Shown: in pieces, positions 50,459 through 59,590 of the stretch | Numbering within the stretch: the stretch's first letter is position 1 | Layout: every line of letters starts with the position of its first letter | DNA from: Azoarcus sp. DD4 | GTDB taxonomy: Bacteria > Pseudomonadota > Gammaproteobacteria > Burkholderiales > Rhodocyclaceae | Reading direction: 5' to 3' | DNA: 64,000 nucleotides | Assembly: GCF_006496635.1 (NCBI RefSeq) | Contig: NZ_CP022958.1 | Coordinates: 2,542,001 to 2,606,000 of the forward strand | The notes under the pieces: model-generated | Database searches by the model: none | Told to the model about the DNA's origin: nothing | What the model saw: the letters and a program-made list of their open reading frames with translations, nothing else | Translations under genes and position numbers: made by a program

Positions 50459-53190
50459 CCGCTGTTCCTCAGCCCGGCTGCGATGCCGTTGATCGATAGG
50501 TGGATGCCACGGCGGATGCGCTCGTCGTCGCTGCCTTCGCGGTGGCGGCGCAGCAGTTCGACCTGCACGTGGTTGAGCGGATCGAGGTAGGGGAAGCGGT
50601 TGCGGATCGAACGCTTCAGCAACGGGTTGGCGTCGAGGACTTCCACCTGCCCGGTGATGTCGAGCAGCGCCGCCACCGTCGCTTCGTGCTCGGCGCGGAT
50701 GCGCGGAAAAATCGCCTCGCGTAGCGCGGCGTCGCGCACCAGCCCGGCGTAGCGGCTGGCGATCGCGATGTCGCTCTTGGCCAGCACCATGTCCATGTTC
50801 GACATCAGGCTGGCAAAGAAGGGCCATTCGCGGTGCATCGCCCGCAGGCGCGCGCGGCCGGCCTCGCCGTGGCGGGCGAGATAGGCGGCGACTGCACTGC
50901 CAAAGCCGTACCAGCCCGGCAGCATCAGGCGGCATTGCGACCAGCTGAACACCCAGGGAATCGCACGCAGATCCTGGATCGCGGCGTTCTTCTTGCGCGA
51001 AGCCGGGCGCGAGCCGATGTTGAGCTGGGCAATCTCGTCGACGATGGTCGATTCGCGGAAGTAGCGCTCGAAGCCCTCGGTCTCGTACACCAGTGCGCGG
51101 TAGGCGCGGAAGGCGGCGGCGGAGAGCTCGTCCATCGTCGCCAGGAAGGCCGGCTGCGGCGCAGGCTCCTTGTCCGCCAGCAGGCTGGCCTCCAGGGTGG
51201 CGGCGACCAGCACTTCGAGGTTGCGGCGGCCGACTTCCGGGTTGCCGTACTTGGCGCCGATGACTTCACCCTGTTCGGTGAGGCGGATCTGGCCCTGCAC
51301 CGCGCCGCCCGGCTGGGCGAGGATGGCCTGGTAGCTCGGGCCGCCGCCGCGCCCGACCGAACCGCCGCGGCCGTGGAAGAGGCGCAGGCGCACGCGGTGG
51401 CGGGCGAAGACCTCCACCAGTGCGATCTCGGCCTTGTAGAGCTCCCAGCCGGAGGTGAGGAAGCCGCCGTCCTTGTTCGAATCCGAGTAGCCGAGCATCA
51501 CCTCCTGGGTGCGGCCGCGCGTATCGAGCAGGCGCTGCCAGGCGGGCAGGGCGAGCAGGCGGTCCATTACCGGGCCGCTCGCTTGCAGGTCGGCGATGGT
51601 TTCGAACAGCGGAACGATGTTCACCGCCAGGGTGCCGGCACGCGGGTCGAGCAGGCCGGCCTCCTTCAGCAGCAGGGCGACTTCGAGCAGGTCGGATACG
51701 CCCTCGGTCTTGGAGATGATGCAGTTGGGCACCGCCGCGGTGCCGTAGCGCCGGTGCGCCTCGCGCGCCATGCGGAAGATCGCCAGCTCGCCCGCGGTTT
51801 CGTCGGCGTAGCGGCAGTGCGGCGATTCCAGCGGCCGGCTGGTGGCAAGTTCCTGCAGCAGCAGCGCAATCCGCGCCTCCTCGTCCAGTTCGAGGTAGGC
51901 GGTGCCGGGGTGGGCCACCTCCAGCAATTCGGCGACCACGCGTTCATGCACCTCGGCGTTCTGCCGCAGGTCGAGCGGGGCGAGATGAAAGCCGAACACC
52001 GACACCGCCCGCCGCAGGTGGCGCAGGCGGCCGCGCGCCAGTTCGCCCGAGCCGTGGGCGAGCAGCGAGCGATGGACGATGGCCAGATCGGCGGCAAGCG
52101 CCTCCGGCCCGGCGTAGGGGGTGGGACCATCGCTGTCGGCGCCGCCGAGCAGATGCTGGCGGGTCGCGGCTACCCGCGCGCGGATGCCGGCGACGGCGCG
52201 CCGGTAGGGTTCGTCCATGCGGTGCGGCGAGCGGTCGGGCGAAGCCTCGGCGAGCGCGATCAGCTCGTCGGAGGCGCCGACCAGCAAGGATGCGAGCGAG
52301 AGCTGCGAGCCGAGCTGCTGCAGTTCGTCGAGGTAGAAGCCGAGCACGCGCTCGCACTGCATCGCCAGCGCCTCTTCCAGCATCGCGGCGGTGACGAAGG
52401 GATTGCCGTCGCGGTCGCCGCCTATCCAGCTGCCGACCTGCAGGAAGGCAGGCAGTTCGTGCCCGGCGAGCTTTGCGTCGCGCGCCGCCAGCCTGTCCTC
52501 GATGGCGGCATAGAGCCGCGGCACTTCGCGCAGGAAGGTGGTGTCGTGGTAGCCGAGGCCGTTGGCCACTTCGTCGACCACGCTGAGCTTGGCGGGGCGC
52601 AGCATGCGCGTCTGCCACAGGGTGAGCACGCCTCGGCGCAGCGCGTCGTCGTTGTCGCGCGCCTCGTCGGGCGTGAGCGTCATGCGGTCGCGCTGGTCGA
52701 GCAGGCGGGCAATGGCCGTCTGGCAGTTGAGGATGCTCTTGCGCTGGACTTCGGTCGGGTGCGCGGTGAGTACCGGCGCCACCAGCGCGCCGGCGAAGAA
52801 ATCCGCCAGCGTGGCGGCGTCCAGCCCGGCGTCGAAGGCGCATTCGATGGCGTGTGCCAGGCTGCCTTCGCGGGGCGCGGAGCCGGCGATCAGGTGGGCG
52901 CGCGAGCGGCGGGTGCGGTGCTGGTCCTCGGCCAGGTTGGCGAGGTGGGAGAAGTAGCTGAAGGCCCGCACCACGTGCAGGGTGTCGTCGCGCGACAGGG
53001 CGTCGAGCGCGCTTTCCAGCTCGGCGCGGGCGGTGAGGTCGTCGTCGCGGCGAAAGCGGATGGAGTCCTTGCGGATGCGTTCGATGCGCTCGAACACCGC
53101 GTCGCCCTCGCGGGCGCGCACGGTGTCGCCGAGCAGGCGGCCGAGCAGCCGGATGTCGTCGCGTAGGGCCTGGTCCTTGTCTGCGTTCAC
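50455..53190 (-). CDS. ppc: Phosphoenolpyruvate carboxylase
   Basis: A 911-residue enzyme that carboxylates PEP to oxaloacetate, replenishing the TCA cycle. VLTAHPTEVQRKSIL holds the catalytic His, with GGDRDGNPFV, then EVMLGYSDSNKDGGFLTSGWELY, and LRLFHGRGGSVGRGGGPSY. The C-terminal end has the usual RNRFPYLDPLNHVQVELLRRHR and GIAAGLRNSG. A GTG at 53190 with AGGAG about 9 nt upstream is used as start; a longer reading to 53253 has no homology. The VOC gene overlaps its stop. Confidence 0.96.
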   Translation of the reverse strand: MNADKDQALRDDIRLLGRLLGDTVRAREGDAVFERIERIRKDSIRFRRDDDLTARAELESALDALSRDDTLHVVRAFSYFSHLANLAEDQHRTRRSRAHLIAGSAPREGSLAHAIECAFDAGLDAATLADFFAGALVAPVLTAHPTEVQRKSILNCQTAIARLLDQRDRMTLTPDEARDNDDALRRGVLTLWQTRMLRPAKLSVVDEVANGLGYHDTTFLREVPRLYAAIEDRLAARDAKLAGHELPAFLQVGSWIGGDRDGNPFVTAAMLEEALAMQCERVLGFYLDELQQLGSQLSLASLLVGASDELIALAEASPDRSPHRMDEPYRRAVAGIRARVAATRQHLLGGADSDGPTPYAGPEALAADLAIVHRSLLAHGSGELARGRLRHLRRAVSVFGFHLAPLDLRQNAEVHERVVAELLEVAHPGTAYLELDEEARIALLLQELATSRPLESPHCRYADETAGELAIFRMAREAHRRYGTAAVPNCIISKTEGVSDLLEVALLLKEAGLLDPRAGTLAVNIVPLFETIADLQASGPVMDRLLALPAWQRLLDTRGRTQEVMLGYSDSNKDGGFLTSGWELYKAEIALVEVFARHRVRLRLFHGRGGSVGRGGGPSYQAILAQPGGAVQGQIRLTEQGEVIGAKYGNPEVGRRNLEVLVAATLEASLLADKEPAPQPAFLATMDELSAAAFRAYRALVYETEGFERYFRESTIVDEIAQLNIGSRPASRKKNAAIQDLRAIPWVFSWSQCRLMLPGWYGFGSAVAAYLARHGEAGRARLRAMHREWPFFASLMSNMDMVLAKSDIAIASRYAGLVRDAALREAIFPRIRAEHEATVAALLDITGQVEVLDANPLLKRSIRNRFPYLDPLNHVQVELLRRHREGSDDERIRRGIHLSINGIAAGLRNSG

Positions 53191-53232
53191 TGCTGGGCTC
53201 CTGCTGTGGGCAGGCGATGCTGCCCTCGAGTG

Positions 53233-53287
53233 TAAAAAGAAGACCGGCACCACCGCCAGGGAGTGAGCGTTGAATGCGGTGCCGGTC
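53233..53287 (-). terminator. Intrinsic terminator after eno
   Basis: On the minus strand GACCGGCACC pairs exactly with GGTGCCGGTC (plus positions 53278-53287 and 53242-53251) across a 26-nt loop, followed by TTCTTTTTA. It lies in the 120-bp gap between eno and ppc and would end the eno transcript. Confidence 0.75.
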
Positions 53288-53310
53288 CGGAGAGCAAGCG
53301 GTGTCCTGCC

Positions 53311-54594
53311 TCAGCGCGCGCGGAAGGCGCGCGAGCCGGCGTAGCGGGCGGCGGCGCCGAGTTCGCGTTCGATGGCGAGCAGGCGGTTGTACTTTTCGAC
53401 GCGGTCGGAACGGCTGGCCGAACCGGTCTTGATCTGGCCGCAGGCGGTGGCGACGGCGAGGTCGGCGATGGTGGTGTCGCCGGTCTCGCCCGAGCGGTGC
53501 GAGGCGATGGCGGCGTAGCCGTGACGGCGGGCAAGCGCCATCGCCGCCAGCGTCTCGCTGAGCGTGCCGATCTGGTTGGGCTTGATCAGGATGGCGTTGG
53601 CGATGCCCTTGGCGACGCCAGCGGCGAGGATTTCGGTATTGGTGACGAAGAGGTCGTCGCCCACCAGTTGGACGCGCCGCCCGAGCCGGTCGGTGAGCTG
53701 GCCCCAGCCGGCCCAGTCGTCCTCGGCCATCCCGTCTTCGATGCTGACGATGGGGTAGTCGCCCACCAGCTCGGCGAGGTAGTTGCAGAAGGTGGCGCGG
53801 CTGTAGGTGGCGCCTTCGCCGGCAAGGCGGTATTCGCCGTCGTGGTGGAACTCGGAGGCGGCGCAGTCCAGCGCCAGCGCGATCTGCGAGCCGGGCTGGT
53901 AGCCGGCACGCTCGATGGCTTCCAGGATGAGGTCCAGCGCCTCGCGGGTGCCGCTGACATTCGGCGCGAAGCCGCCTTCGTCGCCCACCGAGGTGGGAAA
54001 GCCTTTCTTGTCGAGCAGGCCGCGCAAGGCGTGGAACACCGCGACGCCGGCGCGCAGGGCGTCGCTGAAGCGTTCGAAGCCGTGCGGCACGATCATGCAT
54101 TCCTGGATGTCCAGGCTGTTGTTGGCGTGAGCGCCGCCGTTGATCACGTTCATCAGCGGCACCGGCAGCTCGTACCCGAGCGCGGCATCACCCAGTTGGC
54201 GGTAGAGCGCGATGCCGTTCGCGGCGGCGGCTGCATGCGCGGTGGCGAGCGATACCGCCAGCAGCGCATTGGCGCCGAGACGGGATTTGTCCGGCGTGCC
54301 GTCGAGTTCGCACAACAGGGCGTCGATGGCCGCCTGGTCTTCGGCGTCGCGGCCGGCGAGCGCGGCGGCGATCGGCCCTTCGATGTGGGCGAGTGCGCGG
54401 GTCACACCCTTTCCGCCGAAGCGCGCCGGGTCGCCGTCGCGCAGTTCGAGCGCCTCGCGGCTGCCGGTGGAAGCGCCGGAGGGCACGGCAGCGCTGCCGA
54501 CATGGCCGGAGGCCAGGCGCACCGTGGCCTGCAGGGTGGGGTTGCCGCGGGAGTCGAGGATTTCAAGGCCGCTGAGGCCGACGATCTTGTTCAT
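53311..54594 (-). CDS. eno: Enolase (phosphopyruvate hydratase)
   Basis: A 427-residue enolase interconverting 2-phosphoglycerate and PEP. GLEILDSRGNPTLQATVRLASG, then VPSGASTGSREALELRDGD, and the metal/active-site segments VSIEDGMAEDDWAGW, LVGDDLFVTN and ILIKPNQIGTLSETL with SHRSGETGDTTIADLAVA are intact. Divergence from the usual betaproteobacterial housekeeping enolase is suspected from position: it lies in a sugar-catabolic cluster, not next to pyrG/kdsA. The ATG at 54594 starts MNKIVGLSG. Confidence 0.94.
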   Translation of the reverse strand: MNKIVGLSGLEILDSRGNPTLQATVRLASGHVGSAAVPSGASTGSREALELRDGDPARFGGKGVTRALAHIEGPIAAALAGRDAEDQAAIDALLCELDGTPDKSRLGANALLAVSLATAHAAAAANGIALYRQLGDAALGYELPVPLMNVINGGAHANNSLDIQECMIVPHGFERFSDALRAGVAVFHALRGLLDKKGFPTSVGDEGGFAPNVSGTREALDLILEAIERAGYQPGSQIALALDCAASEFHHDGEYRLAGEGATYSRATFCNYLAELVGDYPIVSIEDGMAEDDWAGWGQLTDRLGRRVQLVGDDLFVTNTEILAAGVAKGIANAILIKPNQIGTLSETLAAMALARRHGYAAIASHRSGETGDTTIADLAVATACGQIKTGSASRSDRVEKYNRLLAIERELGAAARYAGSRAFRAR

Positions 54595-54726
54595 GGGCGT
54601 AGGGGCGAGCGTTCGCAGAATTGAGGCAAAAAGGTGCCGACGACGGTGGAGAGAGGAGTGACCTCCGCCGCCGGCCAACCGAGAAAGAGGAGGCCGCGCG
54701 CCGCCGGTCGCGGCGCCGGCCGTGCG

Positions 54727-56364
54727 TCAGAGAATGAAGCGGGTATTGACGAAGTTGGACTTGTTGCCGAGCACGATGCTGTCGAGCAGCTTCTTGCTCG
54801 CCTCGGTCTGCTTGGCCGCGACCATGGTGCGGATCGAGAACGAGCGCAGCGCGTCGTGCACCGACAGCGTGCCCTCGGCAGAGTCCTTGCGGCCGGCGAA
54901 GGGGAAGACGTCGGGGCTGCGCTGGCACTGGGCGTTGAGGTTCACCCGGCAGACCTGGTTCACCAGCGGATCGACGAGGCTGGCGATCTGGTCCGGGTTG
55001 GTGCCGAAGATGGACACCTGCTGGCCGTGGTCGGAGCTGATGACGTAGTCGAGCGCGGTCTCGATGTCCTCGAAGGGCGCCACCGGGATCACCGGGCCGA
55101 ACTGCTCCTCGCGGTAGAGCTTCATGCCCTCTTTGACCGGGAACACCACCGCCGGGTAGAACAGCGTGCCGACCGAGGCGCCGCCGTCTTCGTTGAGCAC
55201 CTTGGCGCCCTTGGCGACGGCATCCTCGATGCATTCGTCCATGTAGGCGACCTTGGACATTTCCGGTAGCGGCGTCACCGTCACGCCCTTTTCCCACGGC
55301 ATGCCGATCTTGAGCTTGGCGACTTCCTCGCAGAAGCGGCGCAGGAACTGGTCGGCGATGGCCTGGTGCACCAGCAGCATCTTGAGCGCGGTGCAGCGCT
55401 GGCCGTTGAAGGACAGCGTGCCGGCGATGCACTCCTTGACCGTCAGCTCGATGTCGGCGTCCGGCAGGATGATGGCGGCGTTCTTGGCCTCCAGCCCCAG
55501 CACCGCGCGCAGGCGGTTGGTCTTGGGGTGGGCCTTCTTCAGCTGGTCGGCGACCTTGCTGGTGCCGATCAGCGCCAGCACATTGACCTTGCCCGAACGC
55601 ATGATGTGCGGCACCACGACGCCGCCCTGGCCATAGACGATGTTGATCGCGCCCGCCGGGAAAGCGCTGCGGAAGGCCTCCAGCATCGGGTAGTAGAGCA
55701 GCACGCCAAAACGCGGCGGCTTGAACAGCACCACGTTGCCCATGATCAGCGCCGGGATCAGGGTGCAGAAGGTCTCGTTCATCGGGTAGTTGTACGGGCC
55801 CATGCACAGCACGATGCCCAGCGGCGAGCGGCGGATCTGGGCGATGGTGCCGTCCACGATCTGGAAGCGGGAGTTGTCGTTGTCCAGGCGCTTGAGTTCG
55901 GCGATGGTGGCCTTGATGTAGTCGATGGTGCGGTCGAACTCCTTCTCGGAATCGACCAGGCTCTTGCCGATCTCCCACATGATCAGGTTCACGATCTCGC
56001 GGCGGCGGGCCACCAGCTGGTTGGTGAAGTTCTCGACGCAGGCGATGCGGTCGGCCACCGACATGGTCGGCCACTTGCCGCGGCCGTTGTCGTAGGCGGC
56101 CACGGCGGCGGCGATGGCGGCGTCGGCCTCGTCGGTGCCGGTCACCGGAAAGCTGCCCAGTTCCACCGGCGTCAGGCTGCCGTCGGCGGCACGCACCGAC
56201 ACCGGCGAGTACACCGGCCGCGTCTCGCCCTTCCAGATCTGCATCTCGCCGTTCAACAGGATGGCGCGCTGGTGCAGCGGCGCCAGCACCCGGCATTCGG
56301 CGGGGATGTCGGCTTCGGTGGGGAACAGGGCCTGCAGGTGGGCGTGGATGGCGTTGGCGTTCAT
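54727..56364 (-). CDS. gapN: NADP-dependent non-phosphorylating glyceraldehyde-3-phosphate dehydrogenase-like ALDH
   Basis: A 545-residue aldehyde dehydrogenase of the GapN type, which oxidises glyceraldehyde-3-phosphate to 3-phosphoglycerate, making NADPH without ATP. LGIVLCMGPYNYPMNETFCTLIPALIMGNVVLFKPPRFG is the cofactor/substrate entry; LSFNGQRCTALKMLLV carries the catalytic Cys near residue 325. LSVHDALRSFSIRTMVAAKQTE is near the end. It has AGAGGAAGAG just before the ATG at 56364. Its place between eno and pyk supports the glycolytic assignment over a general ALDH. Confidence 0.88.
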   Translation of the reverse strand: MNANAIHAHLQALFPTEADIPAECRVLAPLHQRAILLNGEMQIWKGETRPVYSPVSVRAADGSLTPVELGSFPVTGTDEADAAIAAAVAAYDNGRGKWPTMSVADRIACVENFTNQLVARRREIVNLIMWEIGKSLVDSEKEFDRTIDYIKATIAELKRLDNDNSRFQIVDGTIAQIRRSPLGIVLCMGPYNYPMNETFCTLIPALIMGNVVLFKPPRFGVLLYYPMLEAFRSAFPAGAINIVYGQGGVVVPHIMRSGKVNVLALIGTSKVADQLKKAHPKTNRLRAVLGLEAKNAAIILPDADIELTVKECIAGTLSFNGQRCTALKMLLVHQAIADQFLRRFCEEVAKLKIGMPWEKGVTVTPLPEMSKVAYMDECIEDAVAKGAKVLNEDGGASVGTLFYPAVVFPVKEGMKLYREEQFGPVIPVAPFEDIETALDYVISSDHGQQVSIFGTNPDQIASLVDPLVNQVCRVNLNAQCQRSPDVFPFAGRKDSAEGTLSVHDALRSFSIRTMVAAKQTEASKKLLDSIVLGNKSNFVNTRFIL

Positions 56365-56414
56365 GTCTCTTCCTCTTTCTCTGCTTTGCTTTCGCTTTCG
56401 TTGTAGTGCGCGGT

Positions 56415-57845
56415 TCAGGCGGCGGCGACTTCGCCGGCCGGCCAGGCCAGTCGCAACAGGTTGGTGCTGCCCGGGGTGCCGAAGGGCACGCCGGCGGTGA
56501 CGACCACCGCCTGGCCGGGTGCGGTGAGGCCTTCGGCGCGGCAGTGGTCGAGGGCGACGGTCACGATCTCCTCGACCGCGCCGGCTTCCACCGAGCGGCG
56601 CGAGCGCACGCCCCACACCACGCACAGGCGGCGCGCGACCGACTGCGAGGGCGTGAGGCCGAGAATCGGCGTGCGCGGGCGCTGGTGGGCGATGCGCAGC
56701 GCGGTCGAGCCGGACGCAGTGAAGGCCACCGTGGCCGACAAGGGCAGGGTGGCGGCGACCGCGCGGATCGCGGTGCCGATGGCATCGGTACAGGTGCCAT
56801 TGGCATCGGCGGCGACCGCTTCCATCAGCTGGCGCTGCAGCGGATCGGCCTCGGTCCGCGCGATGATGCGGCTCATCATCGCCAGCGCGTCGGCGGGGTA
56901 GCGGCCGGACGCGGTCTCGGCCGACAGCATCACCGCGTCGGCGCCGTCGAACACCGCGGTGGCCACGTCCGAGGCTTCGGCGCGGGTGGGCGCCGGGGCC
57001 GAGATCATCGACTCCAGCATCTGGGTGGCGACCACCACCGGCTTGCCGACGCGGCGGCACAGCCGGACGATGCGTTTCTGCAGGCCGGGCACGTCTTCCG
57101 GCGGCAGTTCGACGCCGAGGTCGCCGCGCGCCACCATGATGCCGTCGGCCAGGTCGATGATGGCTTCCAGGCTGTCGAGCGCGGCCGGCTTCTCGATCTT
57201 GGCCATCAACAGGGCGCGCTCGCCGATCAGCGCACGCGCCTCGGCCAGGTCTTCCGGCCGCTGCACGAAGGACAGCGCCACCCAGTCGATGCCGAGCGAC
57301 AGGCCGAAATCGAGGTCGCGGCGGTCCTTGGCGGTGAGCGCCGACAGCGGCAGCGCCACGTCAGGCACATTCACGCCCTTGCGGTCGGACAGCCGGCCGT
57401 CGGTCAGCGCTTCCATCTCCAGCACGCTGCCGTCCTTGGCTACGACCTGCAGCCGCATCTTGCCGTCGTCCACCAGCAGCACGTGGCCGGGGCCGACCGC
57501 GGCGACGATCTCCGGGTGCGGGATGGACACCCGGCGGGCGTCGCCCGGCGTGGGGTCGAGGTCGAAGCGGATGCGGTCGCCGCGGGCAAGCGTCACCCCG
57601 CCCTCGGCGAAGGTGCCCAGCCGCAGCTTGGGGCCCTGCAGGTCGATCAGCACGCCGATGGGGCGGCCGAGCGAGGCTTCCAGTGCGCGGATGCGCTCGT
57701 AGACCTTGCGGTGGTCGTCGTGGCTGCCGTGGCTGAAGTTCAGCCGGAAGACGTCGGCGCCGGCTTCGGCGAGCGCACGCAGGGTGTCGGGGTCGGCACT
57801 GGCGGGGCCGACGGTCGCGATGATCTTGGTGTTCTTGCCTGGCAT
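56415..57845 (-). CDS. pyk: Pyruvate kinase
   Basis: A 476-residue enzyme converting PEP and ADP to pyruvate and ATP. NTKIIATVGPASADPDTLRALAEAGADVFRLNFSHGSHDDH is the N-terminal substrate region; LLMAKIEKPAALDSLEAIIDLADGIMVARGDLGVELPPEDVPGLQKRIV is the active-site core, and VATQMLESMISAPAPTRAEASDVATAVFDGADAVMLSAETA follows. The ATG at 57845 starts MPGKNTKIIA. It lies about 50 bp upstream of gapN and 8 bp from the aldose epimerase gene, in one minus-strand operon. Confidence 0.96.
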   Translation of the reverse strand: MPGKNTKIIATVGPASADPDTLRALAEAGADVFRLNFSHGSHDDHRKVYERIRALEASLGRPIGVLIDLQGPKLRLGTFAEGGVTLARGDRIRFDLDPTPGDARRVSIPHPEIVAAVGPGHVLLVDDGKMRLQVVAKDGSVLEMEALTDGRLSDRKGVNVPDVALPLSALTAKDRRDLDFGLSLGIDWVALSFVQRPEDLAEARALIGERALLMAKIEKPAALDSLEAIIDLADGIMVARGDLGVELPPEDVPGLQKRIVRLCRRVGKPVVVATQMLESMISAPAPTRAEASDVATAVFDGADAVMLSAETASGRYPADALAMMSRIIARTEADPLQRQLMEAVAADANGTCTDAIGTAIRAVAATLPLSATVAFTASGSTALRIAHQRPRTPILGLTPSQSVARRLCVVWGVRSRRSVEAGAVEEIVTVALDHCRAEGLTAPGQAVVVTAGVPFGTPGSTNLLRLAWPAGEVAAA

Positions 57846-57853
57846 CTGGGGTC

Positions 57854-58930
57854 TCACACGGTCGCAAAGGGGGTGGAGCAAGGCGTGGCGGATTCGCCGG
57901 CCGCGCTGAATTCGGCGCCGCAGGCAAAACTGCGGCTGGCGCCGGGTTCGAGGCGGATGCGGTCGGCGCAGTCGGGGCGGTTGAAGGCGTCGGTCATCGC
58001 TTCCACCGGCTCGATGGCGAGCGCCCGGCGCGGGTCGCGCGCCAGGGTGTCGCCGGTGAAAAGGTGCACCAGGCCGCTCCGCTGCCAGACGGTGAGCTGG
58101 CGGCCGCTGGCCGGATCGCGCAGGGTGCTGCGGATCAGCCCGTCCTCGTCGGCCGTGGCGCCGGCGTAGCAGCCGTCCAGCACCAGTGCGCCGAGCCGGC
58201 GAGGGGTGCGGAAGTCGGTCAGCGGGCTGTGCGCCACCGGCAGGAAGGCCGCTTCGCCTGCCAGCGGCAGCAGCTTGCGGTCGGTGACGACGCTGTGCGT
58301 CGCCGGCACCGTCAGTTCCAGTGCGTCCAGCGGGGCGTCGCCGAGCCGGAAGTAGGGGTGCCAGCCGGCGGCGTAGGGCGCGGCGCGGTCACCGACATTG
58401 GTGGCGGTGATCGTCAGGCCGATGCTGCGCGCGCCCAGGCTGGCCCGGACTTCGAAGGCCAGCGCGTAGGGGTAGCCGGGCCGGGCATCGGCGCGGATTT
58501 CGCCGGCGAACAGCACGCTGGCGCCGGTGTCGCTCGCCTGCGTTTCGACCACGGCGAGATCCAGCTCGCGCAGGAAACCGTGGTAGATCAGGCGCTCGCC
58601 GGTCACGCCCGGGAGCAGGTCGTGAGTCACGCCGTCGAAGCGGTAGCGGCCCTCGGCGATACGGTTGGGGAAGGGGGCGAGGATGCCGTTGCGCACGCCG
58701 TTCTGGTCGGCGAGCTCCGCTGCCGAGCGATAGCCGTCGGTGAGCGCCAGCCCTTCGCCGCCGTCCTCGACCTGCCAGTCGAGCAGGGTGGCGCCGCGCA
58801 GGGCGAAGACCGCCCGCGCGCCGCCGGCGTCGTCTCGCAGTTCGACCGCGGCGATGCCGCCGTGGTCCACCGTCCGTACCCGGAACGGTGTCGACACCGG
58901 CGGCGCGGCAGGGGCGTGGAGGGCGGTCAT
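57854..58930 (-). CDS. Aldose 1-epimerase family protein
   Basis: A 358-residue galactose-mutarotase-fold protein. ADQNGVRNGILAPFPNRIAEGRYRFDG, LIYHGFLREL (with a conserved His) and AAPYAAGWHPYFRLGD (catalytic His region) match aldose 1-epimerases, which speed anomer exchange of sugars. Whether it acts on free hexoses or hexose-6-phosphate is not clear. The ATG at 58930 overlaps the eda stop (TGATG). It is co-transcribed with eda, edd, pyk and gapN. Confidence 0.85.
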   Translation of the reverse strand: MTALHAPAAPPVSTPFRVRTVDHGGIAAVELRDDAGGARAVFALRGATLLDWQVEDGGEGLALTDGYRSAAELADQNGVRNGILAPFPNRIAEGRYRFDGVTHDLLPGVTGERLIYHGFLRELDLAVVETQASDTGASVLFAGEIRADARPGYPYALAFEVRASLGARSIGLTITATNVGDRAAPYAAGWHPYFRLGDAPLDALELTVPATHSVVTDRKLLPLAGEAAFLPVAHSPLTDFRTPRRLGALVLDGCYAGATADEDGLIRSTLRDPASGRQLTVWQRSGLVHLFTGDTLARDPRRALAIEPVEAMTDAFNRPDCADRIRLEPGASRSFACGAEFSAAGESATPCSTPFATV

Positions 58931-59565
58931 CACGCCTTCCCGGCCGGGCGCAGCGCCGCAGCGGTGCGGGCGAGCCCGGTGATCGCGGCCCAGTCGCCGG
59001 CGCGCACGCGCTCGGCCGGCGTGAGCCAGGAGCCGCCGACGCAGGCGACGTTAGGCAGCGCCAGGAAGCTGGGCGCGCTGGCGGCATCGATGCCGCCGGT
59101 GGGGCAGAAGCGCGCCTGCGGGAAGGGGCCGGCGAGTGCCTTCAGCATGCCGATGCCGCCCGCCTGCGCGGCGGGGAAAAGCTTCATCGCGGTATAGCCG
59201 GCGGCCAGCGCGTTGATCACGTCGGACGGCGTCATCACGCCCGGCAGCAGCGGAATGGCGGATTCGCGGCCGGCGCGCAGCAGCTCGGCCGAGGCGCCGG
59301 GGCTCACCGCGAAGGTGGCGCCGGCCTGCGCTGCGGCGTCCAGGTCGGCCGGCGTGACCACGGTGCCGGCACCGACGATGGCGTCCGGCACTTCGGCACG
59401 GATCGCGCGGATGCTGTCGAGCGCAGCTGCGGTGCGCAGGGTGACTTCCAGCACGCGGATGCCGCCGGCGACCAGCGCGCGCGCCAGCGGCACCGCATCG
59501 GCGACCTTGTCCAGCACGATCACCGGCATCACCGGGCTGGTGGCGAGCAGGGCGGAAATGTCCAT
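58930..59565 (-). CDS. eda: KDPG/KHG aldolase
   Basis: A 211-residue Entner-Doudoroff aldolase that splits 2-keto-3-deoxy-6-phosphogluconate to pyruvate and glyceraldehyde-3-phosphate. PVIVLDKVADAVPLARALVAGGIRVLEVTLRT with the Glu base, IVGAGTVVTPADLDAAAQAGATFAVSPG, and AMKLFPAAQAGGIGMLKALAGPFPQARFCPTGGI with the Schiff-base Lys are intact. The ATG at 59565 starts MDISALLATSPVMPVIV; the longer reading lacks homology. It follows edd after 25 bp. Confidence 0.95.
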   Translation of the reverse strand: MDISALLATSPVMPVIVLDKVADAVPLARALVAGGIRVLEVTLRTAAALDSIRAIRAEVPDAIVGAGTVVTPADLDAAAQAGATFAVSPGASAELLRAGRESAIPLLPGVMTPSDVINALAAGYTAMKLFPAAQAGGIGMLKALAGPFPQARFCPTGGIDAASAPSFLALPNVACVGGSWLTPAERVRAGDWAAITGLARTAAALRPAGKA

Positions 59566-59590
59566 GGGTGTCTCCGTGTCTTGTATGGGG

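Noticed and set aside
50833..53166. Very long plus-strand open frame (777 codons) opposite ppc
   Set aside because: It mirrors phosphoenolpyruvate carboxylase on the minus strand; the product is low-complexity with no recognisable family, as expected of antisense frames in GC-rich DNA.
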